A model generated the notes under the pieces. The model made no database searches. It worked only from the letters and a program-made list of their open reading frames with translations, and was not told the DNA's origin. DNA of 64,000 bases from Sphingobacterium rhinopitheci (GTDB lineage: Bacteria; Bacteroidota; Bacteroidia; Sphingobacteriales; Sphingobacteriaceae), in NCBI RefSeq assembly GCF_022627575.1, contig NZ_JADEYQ010000003.1:1-64000 (forward strand), written 5' to 3'. A program made the translations under genes and the position numbers. Positions 63,123 to 64,000 of the stretch are shown here, piece after piece (the stretch's first letter is position 1; every line of letters begins with the position of its first letter).

Positions 63123-64000
63123 ATGCAATACGACGTTATAGTAATTGGTAGTGGTCCAGGTGGTTATGTATCCGCTATCCGTTGTGCTCAATTAGGTCTT
63201 AAAACAGCCGTTATCGAGAAATACAGCACTTTTGGAGGTACATGTTTAAATGTAGGATGTATTCCTTCAAAAGCACTTTTGGATACCTCAGAGCACTTTC
63301 ACAATGCAGCACATGCATTTGGTGACCACGGTATCTCCTTAAAAGATCTTAAAATTGACGTTAAAAAAATGATTGAGCGTAAAAATGATGTTATCGCTCA
63401 AAATACAGCAGGTATTACTTACTTATTCAAAAAGAATAAAATTGATTCTTTTGAGGGTTTAGGTTCATTTGTAGATAAAAATACCATCAAAATCACCAAA
63501 TCTGATGGATCTACCGAACAAATCACTACAAAAAACGTAATTATTGCTACAGGTTCTAAACCTACGGCATTACCATTTTTACCTGTTGATAAAAAACGCA
63601 TTATAACTTCAACTGAAGCTTTAAATTTAACAGAAATCCCTAAACACTTAATCGTGATTGGTGGCGGTGTTATTGGTTTAGAATTAGGTTCTGTTTATGC
63701 ACGTTTAGGTGCTAAAGTATCAGTAATCGAGTATGCGAAATCTATCATCAGTACTATGGATGGTGGTTTAGGAAAAGAATTACAACGTGTTTTAAAGAAA
63801 TCTTTAGGTATGGAATTTTTCTTAGGACATAAAGTAACAGGTGCTACATCAGAAGGAAAAACAGTTAAAGTGACAGCGGAAGACTCTAAAGGTCAAGCCG
63901 TAACATTCGAAGGCGACTACTGTATAGTATCTGTTGGCCGTGTAGCGTACACTAAAGATTTAGGATTAGAGAACATTGGTATTACAACAGAAGAAAGAGG
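63123..64000 (+). CDS. lpdA: Dihydrolipoyl dehydrogenase, N-terminal part (runs off the window)
   Basis: An ATG-started frame stays open for 292 codons to the window end. It begins MQYDVIVIGSGPGGYVSAIR (FAD fold, GxGxxG at 9-14) and carries the redox pair Cys41/Cys46 in GGTCLNVGCIPSK. IIATGSKP and VIGGGVIGLELGSVYARLG (NAD fold) follow. This is the E3 component shared by pyruvate and 2-oxoglutarate dehydrogenase complexes. The C-terminal dimer interface with the catalytic His lies beyond the window. Confidence 0.96.
   Translation, partial: MQYDVIVIGSGPGGYVSAIRCAQLGLKTAVIEKYSTFGGTCLNVGCIPSKALLDTSEHFHNAAHAFGDHGISLKDLKIDVKKMIERKNDVIAQNTAGITYLFKKNKIDSFEGLGSFVDKNTIKITKSDGSTEQITTKNVIIATGSKPTALPFLPVDKKRIITSTEALNLTEIPKHLIVIGGGVIGLELGSVYARLGAKVSVIEYAKSIISTMDGGLGKELQRVLKKSLGMEFFLGHKVTGATSEGKTVKVTAEDSKGQAVTFEGDYCIVSVGRVAYTKDLGLENIGITTEER

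Noticed and set aside
1..64000. tRNA, rRNA, riboswitch, prophage or transposase
   Set aside because: Read through the gaps on both strands; no cloverleaf, conserved rRNA stretch, known aptamer core or recombinase motif was seen. A covariance scan would be needed to exclude small RNAs fully.

Overview
The window is AT-rich chromosomal DNA from a member of the Bacteroidota, most likely order Sphingobacteriales (Sphingobacteriaceae-like). The evidence is a SusC/SusD/SusE-type locus, OstA-like, DUF4834, DUF4254 and HYC_CC_PP-type genes, lipoproteins, almost no Shine-Dalgarno sequences, and recurrent promoter boxes of the form TAnnTTTG. No rRNA, tRNA, prophage, transposase or cas gene was seen.

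Layout. 0.2-5.5 kb (minus strand): Crp/Fnr regulator, RarD-like transporter, DciA-like protein, RecF, DUF4834 protein, a small PH-like membrane protein and TilS. 5.6-12 kb: an OstA/LptA-like export protein, a tyrosine phosphatase, a lipoprotein, RdgB, an unknown protein and a deoxyhypusine-synthase homologue, followed by two tiny membrane ORFs facing each other. 12-21 kb: an outer-membrane sugar uptake locus (SusE/F, SusD, SusC), a divergent MFS sugar porter and a LacI regulator, with a perfect 20-bp operator-like palindrome in the shared promoter region; a dipeptide epimerase follows. 21.5-27.5 kb: gltB-gltD. 27.7-29.7 kb: a FUSC/YccS-like protein. 29.8-37.6 kb: the membrane half of respiratory complex I (nuoH-I-J-K-L-M-N) without nuoA-G. 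37.7-44.5 kb: DUF4254 protein plus six glycosyltransferases, probably for LPS core or another surface glycan. 44.6-45.05 kb: an array of palindromic intergenic repeats. 45.3-48.8 kb: SixA-like phosphatase, a thioredoxin-fold SPATA20-like protein, a SlyD-type isomerase and an NlpE-like lipoprotein. 49-53 kb: TPR protein, then etfB-etfA, a bifunctional-nuclease/UVR protein and a nucleoside permease. 53.5-56 kb: a small membrane protein, an NlpC/P60 lipoprotein and an EamA transporter. 56.2-59.8 kb: a metal-uptake pair, a Cys-rich HYC-type protein and a TonB-dependent receptor whose N-terminus carries three almost identical heavy-metal-associated domains. 59.8-64 kb: Maf, a KdsC-type phosphatase, a candidate small RNA, a FloA-type flotillin, an azurin and the start of lpdA, which runs off the window.

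How it fits together. Envelope and redox functions dominate: outer-membrane import of sugar and metal, LPS export and glycan assembly, copper proteins (azurin, NlpE-like, HMA receptor), complex I and electron-transfer flavoprotein. The signals most worth following are the 279-bp HMA triplication, the promoter-plus-terminator small RNA candidate near 61.2 kb, the repeat array at 44.6 kb, the tiny membrane ORF pair at 11.8-12.0 kb, the deoxyhypusine-synthase homologue, and a set of TAnnTTTG boxes only 4-6 nt before start codons, which suggests leaderless mRNAs. Statements about families come from memory of protein families; no database was searched.
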